A DNA stretch of 64,000 bases, taken from assembly GCA_030803735.1 (NCBI GenBank), contig JAURUC010000001.1, positions 3,241,501 to 3,305,500 on the forward strand, written 5' to 3'. Numbering within the stretch: the first letter of the stretch is position 1; each line of letters starts with the position of its first letter. Of this stretch, positions 16,240 to 24,291 are shown piece by piece. Source of the DNA: Actinopolyspora lacussalsi. Lineage in GTDB: Bacteria; Actinomycetota; Actinomycetes; Mycobacteriales; Pseudonocardiaceae. The notes under the pieces were generated by a model, which saw nothing but the letters and a program-made list of their open reading frames with translations, had not been told where the DNA came from and ran no database searches. Made by a program: the position numbers and the translations under genes.

Positions 16240-17934
16240 ATGCGGACCGTGTCCGAGCCGGAGCAGCCCGAGCGAGCGGGAAACGAGCGGGACCTCGCCG
16301 AAGGGGTCGGCGAAGAACGCCACGGTGCTCCGGAGTCGGCCGGAGCCGAACCGCTCACCGCGGTCCCCGAACGAGCGGCGCGGGTGGACAGCGCTTCGCT
16401 CGCCAGGGCCCGACGGGTAGCTCCTACCTGGACGGAACCGTTGGCGATCAGGCTGAGCGGCCTGTTCGGCGGGCGGCTCGGCGCTCATGCCCAGGTGGGC
16501 AGGCAGTGGTTCTGGACCCCGCTGCGGGTGATCCTGCTGCTGGCGGTACTGCTGCTGGCGGCGAGCTGGCTCCTCAAGGCTCCCTGCGCGCAGACCTACG
16601 AAACCACCGACGGCCCCCGGCTGGACTGGCGCGACCACCGGCAGTACGTCGCGTTGTGCTACACCGACCTCATCCCGCGCTACGGAGCCGGGGACCTGGC
16701 GCCGGACGGGGCGTTCCCCTACAAGACGTCCTGGGTGGACGATCCGGGCACTCCCCGCGAGCAGGTCCGCTACATGGAGTATCCGGTGCTCACGGGACTG
16801 TTCCAGTGGGCCAACGCGCGGCTGACCGACGGCTGGATGACGCTGGCATCCCACGGGCTGCTGCCCGCCACGGTGCAGGGCGCGGTCTACTTCGAGATCA
16901 GCGCGTTCTGGCTGGCCGCGGCCTGGTTGGTGACCGTCTGGGCGCTATACCGGTTGTGTAGATTCCGGGCGTGGGACGCCTCTCTCGCCGCCACCGCCCC
17001 GCTGGTGTTCGTGCACGCCTTCACCAACTTCGACGCGCTGGCGACCGCGCTGGCCACCACCGCACTGCTCGCCTGGTCCCGTAAGCGAGTGGCGCTCGCC
17101 GGGGTGCTGCTGGGGCTGGGCGCGGCGACCAAGCTCTATCCGCTGCTGCTCATCGGCCCGATCCTGGTGCTGTGCCTGCGTTCTGGACGCATCCGCGAAG
17201 GGCTGCGCGCCCTGCTGGCCATGCTGAGCGCGTGGCTGGCGGTGAATCTGCCGATCATGATCATGTTCCCGCGCGGCTGGTGGGAGTTCTTCCGGCTGAA
17301 CAGCACCCGGCCCGCCGACCCTGATTCGCTGTACAACGTGGTCATGCACTTCGGCGACTGGGCGGGTTTCGACGGTCCACTGGGGCCGAACGAGACTCCC
17401 ACGGTGCTGAACGCGGTGAGTCTCGTGCTGTTGCTGCTGGGATGCGCGGCGATCGGAGCGCTGGCGCTGTCCGCACCGGTACGGCCACGGCTGGCGCAGC
17501 TGTGCTTCCTGGTGGTGGCGGTGTTCCTGCTGACCAACAAGGTGTGGAGTCCGCAGTACTCGTTGTGGCTGGTGCCGCTGGCCGTGCTCGCCATACCGCG
17601 CTGGCGGCTGCTGGTGACGTGGATGCTGATCGACGCGGCGGTCTGGGCACCGCGGATGTACTACTTCCTCGGCCCCGCCAACAATGGACTGCCCGAGGGC
17701 TGGTTCCTGGGCGCGGTCGTGATCCGCGACGCGGTGGTGGTGCTGATCTGCGTGCTGATCGTGCGGGAGATCCTGCGCCCGGAACTGGACAAGGTACGCC
17801 GGGTTCCCGGTTCCGATCCGCACGGCGGGTTCCTGGACGATGCCCCCGATCGGTTCGTGCTGCCTATTCGGCGAAGGCGGGGCGAGGATCCCGATCGGCT
17901 GCCGCCCGTGGCGGCGAACTCCCGGGGAACCTGA
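16240..17934 (+). CDS. GT87/DUF2029 family membrane glycosyltransferase
   Basis: 564 aa. After ~85 soluble residues come about ten membrane helices, with the first periplasmic loop holding DWRDHRQYVALCYTDLIPRY and MEYPVLTGLFQW. The motifs DLIPRY, EYPV, LLGLGAATKLYPLLL and NKVWSPQYSLWLVPL mark the GT-C polyprenyl-phosphate-mannose-dependent family (GT87, related to PimE). Members add mannose or another sugar to envelope glycolipids from the outer face. It occupies the position of Rv0051 next to the PBP gene. The first in-frame ATG is 16240; a GTG at 16249 is possible. Its 3' end overlaps the convergent gene by 71 bp. Donor and acceptor cannot be told. Confidence 0.86.
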   Translation: MRTVSEPEQPERAGNERDLAEGVGEERHGAPESAGAEPLTAVPERAARVDSASLARARRVAPTWTEPLAIRLSGLFGGRLGAHAQVGRQWFWTPLRVILLLAVLLLAASWLLKAPCAQTYETTDGPRLDWRDHRQYVALCYTDLIPRYGAGDLAPDGAFPYKTSWVDDPGTPREQVRYMEYPVLTGLFQWANARLTDGWMTLASHGLLPATVQGAVYFEISAFWLAAAWLVTVWALYRLCRFRAWDASLAATAPLVFVHAFTNFDALATALATTALLAWSRKRVALAGVLLGLGAATKLYPLLLIGPILVLCLRSGRIREGLRALLAMLSAWLAVNLPIMIMFPRGWWEFFRLNSTRPADPDSLYNVVMHFGDWAGFDGPLGPNETPTVLNAVSLVLLLLGCAAIGALALSAPVRPRLAQLCFLVVAVFLLTNKVWSPQYSLWLVPLAVLAIPRWRLLVTWMLIDAAVWAPRMYYFLGPANNGLPEGWFLGAVVIRDAVVVLICVLIVREILRPELDKVRRVPGSDPHGGFLDDAPDRFVLPIRRRRGEDPDRLPPVAANSRGT

Positions 17935-19417
17935 ACCCGGAAGCCCCGAGAAACGCGACGAACAACCCGACCAGCAGCGCCGCGCGTCCCCACACTCCGA
18001 TCATCACCGCCTGTGCCGCGAACGACTCGTAGACGGCGAAGGGCTGGTCGGTGTTGATCAGATACATCCAGCGGAAGAACCCGATCCCCATGGCGGCGTC
18101 GGCCAGCAGGTAGGCGATCACCCAACCGGTACGCACCGGCACGAGCACGAGGAACGGCAGCAACCAGAGCGCGAACTGCGGGGAGTGCACCTTGTGCAGC
18201 AGCAGGAAACCGCACAGCATCGCGGCCGACACCGCCACCCACGGGAAGGCCCCGCCACGGGACCAGTGGCGCATCCCCACCGCGCAGGCCAGCGCGAACG
18301 AGGCGAGCACCAGCAGGGGGGAAAGCACCCCGACCAGGGACTCGAACCGGTCCTCCGTCATCAGCGGTCGCAGGCCCCAGTACCAGACCGAGTTGGTGGT
18401 CAGGTCCACCGAGCGCCGCAGCTGGAACCGGAACGAGGCCGCCCACCCCTCGAAACCGATCACCGCGAACGGCAGGTTGACCAGCACGAAAGTTCCCAGT
18501 GCGGTGCCGAGCACCCCGAACGCGCCACCGATGTCGAACCGGCCGTGGCGCACCTCGGAATCACGGGCAACGGCCGCGATACGGCCATCGGCGGCATCAC
18601 GGGCACCGGCAGCATCACGGGCACCGGCAGCGCCGCCGGTGAGTACGTACAGCGCCAGCGGCAGCGCGAACATCGCGGGGTAGAGCTTGCAGGCGGCACC
18701 GATCCCCAGCAGCACGGCCGCCAGCAGGGCCGGCCGTCGCAGCCCGGTGGCACGGTAGCGATGGACCGCGTAGATGGCGCCCACCGAGCAGACCACGGCG
18801 GCCAGGTCCCAGTTGTGGAAGGAGTAGAGCACCAACGGCGGGCCGAGCGCCCACCACAGCGCCCGCCAGCGACTCAGCCGTCCCAGCCACCAGGCGGTGA
18901 GCAGTCCGAACGGGGCGAACAACAGCGCGGAGGCGGCCAGGAAACCCGCGTCGGTCCGCACGAACAGCGACCCCAGCCACACCAGCACCCCGATCAGCAC
19001 CGGGTACTCGACGACGCTGCCGTACAGCTCCCCATCATCGGTGATCCCGCCGGTGGCGTAGGGGAAACCCATCTCGTCGAGTTCGCGCGCGTTCCACAGG
19101 TACTGCAGGTCCGAGTAGCAGACGTAGCGGGAGCTGCGTGCCGAAACGTCGGAGCGCGAGACGCCGGACTCGTCGAACTCGGGCCCGGTGCAGCGGGCCT
19201 TGTTCGCGTACCCCAACAGCATGGTCATTCCGGTCAGCACGCACAGTGCCGTCAGGGCCAGGGCGGAGAGTCCGGCCGTTCGCCGTCTCACCGATCGGTC
19301 ACGCACGCTCGCTCCCGGACAAGAATCGAGGTCCCGGTCCTCCGACTGGGGAGACTCGGCCCGACCGGCGTCGATTTCACGCGAAACCGCCGATGTCCCC
19401 GAGCCGGGGGAATTCAA
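17864..19417 (-). CDS. Second GT87/DUF2029 family membrane glycosyltransferase
   Basis: 517 aa with about ten membrane helices and the same motifs as its convergent neighbour: YVCYSDLQYLW, VEYPVLIGVLVWLG, LLGIGAACKLYPAMFALPL and HKVHSPQFALWLLPF. A cytoplasmic or loop insertion near residues 285-310 consists of short ARDAAG-type repeats from an 18-bp tandem repeat (about 18595-18630). Start TTG 19417 overlaps the nfo stop (TTGA), indicating coupling; a GTG near 19306 with a GGGAG before it would begin nearer the first helix. If TTG is right, the N-terminal tail is encoded partly by a degenerate copy of the 18-bp palindrome family (about 19372-19389). Probably an envelope mannosyl- or other glycosyltransferase. 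Confidence 0.84.
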   Translation of the reverse strand: MNSPGSGTSAVSREIDAGRAESPQSEDRDLDSCPGASVRDRSVRRRTAGLSALALTALCVLTGMTMLLGYANKARCTGPEFDESGVSRSDVSARSSRYVCYSDLQYLWNARELDEMGFPYATGGITDDGELYGSVVEYPVLIGVLVWLGSLFVRTDAGFLAASALLFAPFGLLTAWWLGRLSRWRALWWALGPPLVLYSFHNWDLAAVVCSVGAIYAVHRYRATGLRRPALLAAVLLGIGAACKLYPAMFALPLALYVLTGGAAGARDAAGARDAADGRIAAVARDSEVRHGRFDIGGAFGVLGTALGTFVLVNLPFAVIGFEGWAASFRFQLRRSVDLTTNSVWYWGLRPLMTEDRFESLVGVLSPLLVLASFALACAVGMRHWSRGGAFPWVAVSAAMLCGFLLLHKVHSPQFALWLLPFLVLVPVRTGWVIAYLLADAAMGIGFFRWMYLINTDQPFAVYESFAAQAVMIGVWGRAALLVGLFVAFLGASGFRFPGSSPPRAAADRDPRPAFAE

Positions 19418-20172
19418 CCACGGAGGTAGGCGATGTCCTCGGCCTGCCCCTCGGGGGGTGTCTCCACGACGATCGGGGCATCGGCCGTGGCACAGACCTC
19501 GCGCAGCACTTCGGGGTCGATGGTGCCGGAACCGACGTTGGCGTGTCGGTCGCGCCAGGACCCGAACGGATCCCTCGAATCGTTGAGATGCACCAGATCG
19601 AGACGCCCGGTGATGGCGCGGACCCGCTCCACGATGCCGACGAGGTCCTCACCGGCCGCGTACGCGTGGCAGGTGTCCAGGCAGAATCCCGCGCCGAACT
19701 CGCCGACCGCGTCCCAGAGCCGGGCGAGGTCGTCGAACCCGCGCGCCATGGCGTTGGCGCCGCCCGCGGTGTTCTCGATCAGCACCGGAACCTCGAAACC
19801 GCCCTCGGCGGCCTGACGCTCGAAGAGTTTGCGCCAGTTGGCCACTCCCTCGGCCGGATCGTCGTCCTTGGTGACGTGACCACCGTGCACCACCACTCCC
19901 TCGGCCCCGACCCGCGCCGCCGCCGCGGTCTGCGAGAGCACGGACTTGCGGGAGGGGATGCGGATGCGGTTGTTCGGCGAGGCGATGTTGATCACGTAGG
20001 GCGAGTGCACGAAAACCCGCAGCTCGGACTCGCGGAGTTGTTCCTCCTGCGGATGCGGTTGCGGAGCCTTCCAGCCCTGTGGATCGGAGAGGAAGAACTG
20101 CACGACCTCGGCGCCGCGTTCGCTCGCGGCGGTCAGTGGATCGTCGTCACGAACATGGGCACCGATCTGCAT
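19414..20172 (-). CDS. nfo: Deoxyribonuclease IV (AP endonuclease)
   Basis: 252 aa TIM-barrel endonuclease IV. It starts MQIGAHVRDDDPL; metal-ligand segments include VHSPYVINIASP, VVVHGGHV, VLIENTAGG, FCLDTCHAYAAG, LVHLNDSRD and VVETPPEG, covering the His/Glu/Asp set of the trinuclear zinc site. It cleaves 5' of abasic sites in base excision repair. Start ATG 20172. Its stop overlaps the TTG of the GT87 gene downstream, so the two are co-transcribed although functionally unrelated. Length is slightly below the E. coli enzyme (285), normal for actinobacteria. Confidence 0.94.
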   Translation of the reverse strand: MQIGAHVRDDDPLTAASERGAEVVQFFLSDPQGWKAPQPHPQEEQLRESELRVFVHSPYVINIASPNNRIRIPSRKSVLSQTAAAARVGAEGVVVHGGHVTKDDDPAEGVANWRKLFERQAAEGGFEVPVLIENTAGGANAMARGFDDLARLWDAVGEFGAGFCLDTCHAYAAGEDLVGIVERVRAITGRLDLVHLNDSRDPFGSWRDRHANVGSGTIDPEVLREVCATADAPIVVETPPEGQAEDIAYLRG

Positions 20173-20223
20173 ACCCCGAGCTTAGGAGTTGCCCACGGAG
20201 TAAGTCGCGTGGGTGGTTCCTCG

Positions 20224-20336
20224 GCGGAACCTCGCGCACGGCTCTCGCTGCGGGTGCCCCGACATCGAGTAACTACTACGCCACGTCGGGACCGTCCTCG
20301 CGAGAGCCGCCCGCGAGAACCCGCGGCGGTGCCGCC
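20224..20336 (+). repeat. Dispersed hairpin repeat, copy B (complete)
   Basis: Begins GCGGAACCTCGCGCACGGCT and ends GAACCCGCGGCGGTGCCG. The central hairpin has arms GGCTCTCGC (20240) and GCGAGAGCC (20300), with an inner CCGACATCG...CACGTCGG pairing. It differs from the copy at 54838-54948 at only about eight places in 110 bp. It sits in the 371-bp spacer between the divergent nfo and anchored-protein genes; the rest of that spacer (20337-20543) shows nothing beyond a probable promoter. Confidence 0.8.
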
Positions 20337-20543
20337 TACGGGAGTGGTGGGAGCTCGGCCCACCGGGGGTGGGGCGGTGAACGAGTGGGACGGCGGAGGT
20401 GATTCGAAACGGTTTCACACTATGGCGTTACCGTGACCGTACTCACGCGTTAACCAGGGTGAGGGCTTCGATCTCCGCGAACCGCCCACCCGCGAGACGA
20501 CGGCGGGCGCCCGGAGAGCGCGCACGGAGTGAGGGGTACGTGT

Positions 20544-21548
20544 ATGAGCAGTCAGCGCGATGACCACCCGACCGGGGAATCCACTGTCGACTCCCGGAAA
20601 CGGGCGCCCGCCGCGTTGCGGCGAGCCGCCGCTGCCACGGCGGCGAGCGCCGTGGTCGCGACGAGCGGGTTCCTGGGTGGCGGTGTGGCCGCCGCGGCGG
20701 ATCCGGTGGTGATCGGTACCTGCACCGAGGACGTGACGAGCACCGAGTACGGGCAACCGATCGTGGTCTCCCCCCGTGCGCTGGACTCCCGGGTCAAGGA
20801 CGCGGCCGGGCTGACCTTTCCGCTCGATTTCGACCGGATAGACCGGATCCACCAGCAGTTCCTGCGAACGGCGCCGATCGACATCGGCGAAGTGACAGCC
20901 GAGGAACAGCACTTCTCCGGTTCCGCACTGGCCGACGCGCTGGCGGATCGCATCGCCGGTCTGCCCGCCGTCGAGGATCGCGGCGACGCGATGAACTTCC
21001 ACGTGGGCAACCTCGCGGTCACCTGCCTGGGTGGCGTGAACGTGCCGGGCCAGGCGAAGCCGGAACCGACCGAGCCGAGCACCACCCCGGAGAAGCCGAG
21101 CACCACCCCGCCCGCCGAATCCCCGGATCCGGGCTCCTCCGGTGACGAGCAGCGGAACCCCGACGCGCCCGGTTCCGGCAGTGGCGGTGATCCCACCACG
21201 GAACCGACCGACGACCAGCCGCGGCGGCAGGCGGGCGGGCCGGACTCGAACTACTCCCCGGGGTCCGCCGAACAAGTGGCGCCTTCCGAGTACGCTTACG
21301 TGCCGGGGTCGCTGCCGCCGTGGTCGGACAGTCGGTTCGGCGAGACGTCCGGTGGAGAACCCGCCACCGGTGACCTGCGAACCGACGACGAGCACAACCA
21401 GCAGGACCGGGTGCGCGAAGCGGGAAGCGCGCAGGCGCTGCCCACCGGTTCCGGAGAGCGCGTGGCGTTGCCGGTGCTGTTGGCCGCTGTCTCACTGGCC
21501 GGGGTGACCGCCGCGCTCATCAGGACGTGGGTGCTGCGCCGAGCCTGA
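20544..21548 (+). CDS. Secreted, C-terminally membrane-anchored protein
   Basis: 334 aa. A long Sec-type signal (basic stretch RKRAPAALRRAAAATA, hydrophobic core, cleavage after GGVAAAA near residue 50) leads to a ~120-residue globular region with one cysteine pair (GTCTEDV ... VTCLGGV). A Pro/Thr/Ser/Glu-rich linker of wall-spanning type follows (about 175-300). The end is SAQALPTGSGERVALPVLLA, one membrane helix and RTWVLRRA. LPTG lacks the x of LPxTG, so I do not call it a sortase substrate. Unknown family; a surface-exposed envelope protein. Start ATG 20544; 235 bp before rpsF. Confidence 0.75.
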   Translation: MSSQRDDHPTGESTVDSRKRAPAALRRAAAATAASAVVATSGFLGGGVAAAADPVVIGTCTEDVTSTEYGQPIVVSPRALDSRVKDAAGLTFPLDFDRIDRIHQQFLRTAPIDIGEVTAEEQHFSGSALADALADRIAGLPAVEDRGDAMNFHVGNLAVTCLGGVNVPGQAKPEPTEPSTTPEKPSTTPPAESPDPGSSGDEQRNPDAPGSGSGGDPTTEPTDDQPRRQAGGPDSNYSPGSAEQVAPSEYAYVPGSLPPWSDSRFGETSGGEPATGDLRTDDEHNQQDRVREAGSAQALPTGSGERVALPVLLAAVSLAGVTAALIRTWVLRRA

Positions 21549-21781
21549 TACGTCCCGCTTTCGGCCGTCCGCGCTCACGAGTGCGGGGGAACGTTCGCGT
21601 CGTCAGGCGAAAGCACCACTCGTCACGCGGAACCGGCACCGGACAACCGGGTGGCACTCGGGATACCCAGGTCACCGGCCGATTCGCCGGATTGCTACGC
21701 TGTACCGGATCGCCCGGCATTGGCGACCCTCCTGCCGCGGAGAGTCCGCGGCCGTAAGTCCACAGGAGGTGAGTGGTCGTT

Positions 21782-22144
21782 ATGCGTCATTACGAGCTCA
21801 TGGTCATTCTTGACCCGAGCCTGGACGAGCGGAATGTCGCCTCGTCCCTGGAGAACTACCTCAAGGTCATCCGCAACGACGGTGGCAGCATCGAGAACAT
21901 CAACGTCTGGGGCCGCAACAGGCTGGCCTACGAGATCGACAAGCGCTCCGAGGGCATCTACGTCGTAGTGGATCTGAACTCCGAGTCGGCTTCGGTCAAC
22001 GAGCTCGACCGCCAGCTCAACCTGAGCGAGAACGTGCTGCGCACCAAGATGCTGCGCAAGATCGTGCAGCCGCGCAAGGAGGCCCGTCTGGCCCGCGCCA
22101 GCGCCAAGGCGGCGAGCCGCGGCAAGGCCGAGACCTCTGCCTGA
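21782..22144 (+). CDS. rpsF: 30S ribosomal protein S6
   Basis: [20 protein letters not shown], then [20 protein letters not shown] and [12 protein letters not shown] are diagnostic of S6. 120 aa, including a basic Ala/Lys/Arg tail of about 20 residues that short S6 proteins lack. Start ATG 21782 matches the family N-terminus; the AGGAGG is 12 nt upstream, and a GTG at 21773 is too close to it. First gene of the rpsF-ssb-rpsR-rplI group. Confidence 0.97.
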   Translation: MRHYELMVILDPSLDERNVASSLENYLKVIRNDGGSIENINVWGRNRLAYEIDKRSEGIYVVVDLNSESASVNELDRQLNLSENVLRTKMLRKIVQPRKEARLARASAKAASRGKAETSA

Positions 22145-22204
22145 TCGCCGTGCCACGAGCTGCACAGCCATCCGACCTCAGCACAGAGACGGAGTCCACA
22201 GGCG

Positions 22205-22669
22205 ATGGCCGGTGAAACCGTAACCACAGTGGTCGGCAACCTGACAGCCGATCCGGAACTGCGCTTCACTCCCTCCGGTGCGGCGGTGGCGAACTTCACC
22301 GTCGCGTCCACGCCGCGGTTCTACGACCGCCAGGCTGGTGAGTGGAAGGACGGCGAGGCCCTCTTCCTGCGTTGCAACATCTGGCGGCAGGCCGCGGAGA
22401 ACGTCGCCGAAACGCTCACCCGGGGCATGCGCGTGGTGGTGCAGGGACGGTTGCGCCAACGCTCCTTCGAGACGAAGGAAGGCGAGAAGCGCACCGTGGT
22501 CGAGATGGAGGTCGACGAGGTCGGCCCCTCGCTGCGCTATGCCACGGCGAAGGTCAACAAGATCAGCCGCGGCGGTGGTTCCGGTGGCGGCTCCGGTGGA
22601 GAGGATCCCTGGAGTTCGGCACCCCCGGCCGGTTCCGGCGGCGGTTTCAGCGACGAGCCACCTTTCTGA
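22205..22669 (+). CDS. ssb: Single-stranded DNA-binding protein
   Basis: 154 aa. The OB fold starts [20 protein letters not shown] and includes [31 protein letters not shown] and [17 protein letters not shown] Gly/Ser linker (about 122-150) leads to the acidic tip SDEPPF, the site that recruits replication and repair partners. Replication-associated; located between rpsF and rpsR as in most actinobacteria. Confidence 0.97.
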   Translation: MAGETVTTVVGNLTADPELRFTPSGAAVANFTVASTPRFYDRQAGEWKDGEALFLRCNIWRQAAENVAETLTRGMRVVVQGRLRQRSFETKEGEKRTVVEMEVDEVGPSLRYATAKVNKISRGGGSGGGSGGEDPWSSAPPAGSGGGFSDEPPF

Positions 22670-22847
22670 TCCGGGCGGGACGAGCACGGTCACCCGGTGA
22701 CCGGGCGAACCGTCCCGCCGTGGCCGCGGCGTTTTCGACGCCCGGGAACCGACCGGCCTTGGCCGGTGCGCCCCGGAGTCGTGCCCACCGCGCGGCCGAA
22801 CCAAAAGTCCATTACGGAGTTCTCGCTCGCTTCGAAGGAGCAAGCAC

Positions 22848-23087
22848 ATGGCCAAGGCGCCCGTGCGCAAGCCGAAGAAGAAGGTCTGCGCCTTCTGTGA
22901 CGACCAGAACGCACTGAGTATCGATTACAAGGACACCGGGCTGCTGCGCAAGTACATCTCGGATCGCGGCAAGATCCGGGCACGGCGTGTGACAGGCAAC
23001 TGCAGTCAGCACCAGCGGGACGTCGCCATCGCGGTCAAGAACGCCCGCGAGATGGCGCTGCTGCCGTACACCTCGACCGCCCGGTAA
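22848..23087 (+). CDS. rpsR: 30S ribosomal protein S18 (zinc-ligand form)
   Basis: 79 aa. [20 protein letters not shown], then [19 protein letters not shown] and [20 protein letters not shown] are diagnostic. C14, C17, C52 and H55 form a likely zinc site (CxxC...CxxH), i.e. the C+ type; many actinobacteria also have a cysteine-free paralogue expressed under zinc starvation, which is not in this window. Ribosome-binding site AAGGAG precedes ATG 22848. Confidence 0.96.
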   Translation: MAKAPVRKPKKKVCAFCDDQNALSIDYKDTGLLRKYISDRGKIRARRVTGNCSQHQRDVAIAVKNAREMALLPYTSTAR

Positions 23088-23292
23088 AACCGGGATTCTC
23101 GCCACCGCCCCGCGCTCCCACGTGTGCACGATTCACGACGGAGACCCGGACCGTCAGGGCGCGACCTCGCGCTGCCCGGATTCGGGAACTCGGTCGCACG
23201 CTCGGTCACACACGGGAAAGCGGCCGGCTCTTCGGTGCCGGTCGACGACGGGGCCGGGGTGACCTCGGTTCGGCTTTGAAAGGAGACACGCC

Positions 23293-23745
23293 GTGAAGAT
23301 CATTCTGACCTCGGACGTGAGCGGTCTCGGCGCCTCGGGTGACGTTGTCGAGGTACGTGACGGCTACGCCCGTAACTACCTGCTGCCGCAGAACATGGCC
23401 ATCCTGGCCACCAAGGGTGCGCAGAAGCAGGTCGAGACCATCCGTCGCTCGCAGGAGAACCGCAGGGTCCGCAACCTGGAGCACGCCCGGGAGCTGCAGG
23501 AACAGCTGCAGAACATGGGCATGGTGCGGCTTTCCAAGAAGGTTTCCAAGAAGGGCAAGCTGTTCGGTTCGATCACCGAGTCCGACGTGGTCTCGGCCGT
23601 GCGTCAGGCGGGTGGCCCCAGCCTGGACAAGCGTTCGGTGGAACTGAAGGGCAACGTCAAGTCGCTGGGCAAGATGGCCGTCGGCGTGCGGTTGCACCCC
23701 GACGTCTACGCCTCGATGCACGTCGAGGTCACCCCGGGCGGCTGA
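23293..23745 (+). CDS. rplI: 50S ribosomal protein L9
   Basis: 150 aa. MKIILTSDVSGLGASGDVVE, then VRDGYARNYLLPQNMAI are the L9 N-terminal domain; a long connecting helix (KQVETIRRSQENRRVRNLEH) and the C-terminal domain follow, ending VHPDVYA-type HPDVYASMHVEVTPGG. Start GTG 23293 with AAAGGAG upstream. Last gene of the ribosomal group, followed by a strong hairpin at 23758. Confidence 0.97.
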   Translation: MKIILTSDVSGLGASGDVVEVRDGYARNYLLPQNMAILATKGAQKQVETIRRSQENRRVRNLEHARELQEQLQNMGMVRLSKKVSKKGKLFGSITESDVVSAVRQAGGPSLDKRSVELKGNVKSLGKMAVGVRLHPDVYASMHVEVTPGG

Positions 23746-23757
23746 ATCATTCACCGC

Positions 23758-23797
23758 GGTTCCGCGCGGCGGTGGCGTACGCAGGCCGCGCGGAACC
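23758..23797 (+). terminator. Hairpin after rplI
   Basis: Arms GGTTCCGCGCGGC (23758-23770) and GCCGCGCGGAACC (23785-23797) are exact complements around a 14-nt loop, 13 bp after the rplI stop. Probable intrinsic terminator of the rpsF-ssb-rpsR-rplI unit. Confidence 0.75.
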
Positions 23798-23886
23798 GGC
23801 TCGGTTCCGTTCCTACACCGTTTTTCCGCACCGGTAGCACACCGCGGTTGGGGACGGACGTTTCGCATCCGTCACGGACGGACAAG

Positions 23887-24041
23887 CTGTCCACAACCTG
23901 TCCACAGGGTTTTCGTTGCGAAGTGCGCTGCGAAAACAACTGCTACGACAGAGTTGTCCCCCAGTTTGTCCACAACGCGCGTCGTCGGGTGGACACGTGT
24001 GTCTCATTCCGCTCGGCCAGTTGTCCCCCGACTTTTCCACA
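23887..24041. promoter_or_regulatory. Cluster of DnaA-box-like 9-mers upstream of dnaB
   Basis: Four 9-mers resembling the DnaA box TTGTCCACA lie in 155 bp: CTGTCCACA at 23887 and 23898, an exact TTGTCCACA at 23966 and TTTTCCACA at 24033. The last two are each the end of a 23-bp imperfect direct repeat beginning AGTTGTCCCCC (23952 and 24019). The 546-bp spacer between rplI and dnaB holds this cluster, the rplI terminator and, nearer dnaB, no other feature I recognise. dnaA itself is not in the window. Confidence 0.55.
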
Positions 24042-24291
24042 GCCCCTTCGAATCGACTCGGTGCCGAACCGGGTCACGTAAGATGTGGGCACCTTCGAGA
24101 TCACGGACATGACAGCACGCACCCGCGACACGCCGGGGCGCGACCAACCGGGCGCTGTCGATGTCTCCGCGATTATTTGCCGCGACGACTCGTGACCCGG
24201 CGACCCCAGCGGGTCGGCACGGTGACGCGTATGTCGGAACTCGGCCCGTGCCTCGGGGCCGGACTCTGCGTCCAGGAGGTGGCAGTAAGCC

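Noticed and set aside
12810..16358. A 1182-aa open frame antisense to the PBP gene
   Set aside because: Antisense shadow of a confidently identified gene; low-complexity and no recognisable domain or start.
21440..21548. Sortase signal in the anchored protein (ALPTG)
   Set aside because: LPTG lacks the variable residue of LPxTG, and no sortase gene is in the window.
23887..24041. Chromosomal origin of replication
   Set aside because: DnaA-box-like sites are present, but dnaA, dnaN and an AT-rich unwinding element are missing; a regulatory role is safer.
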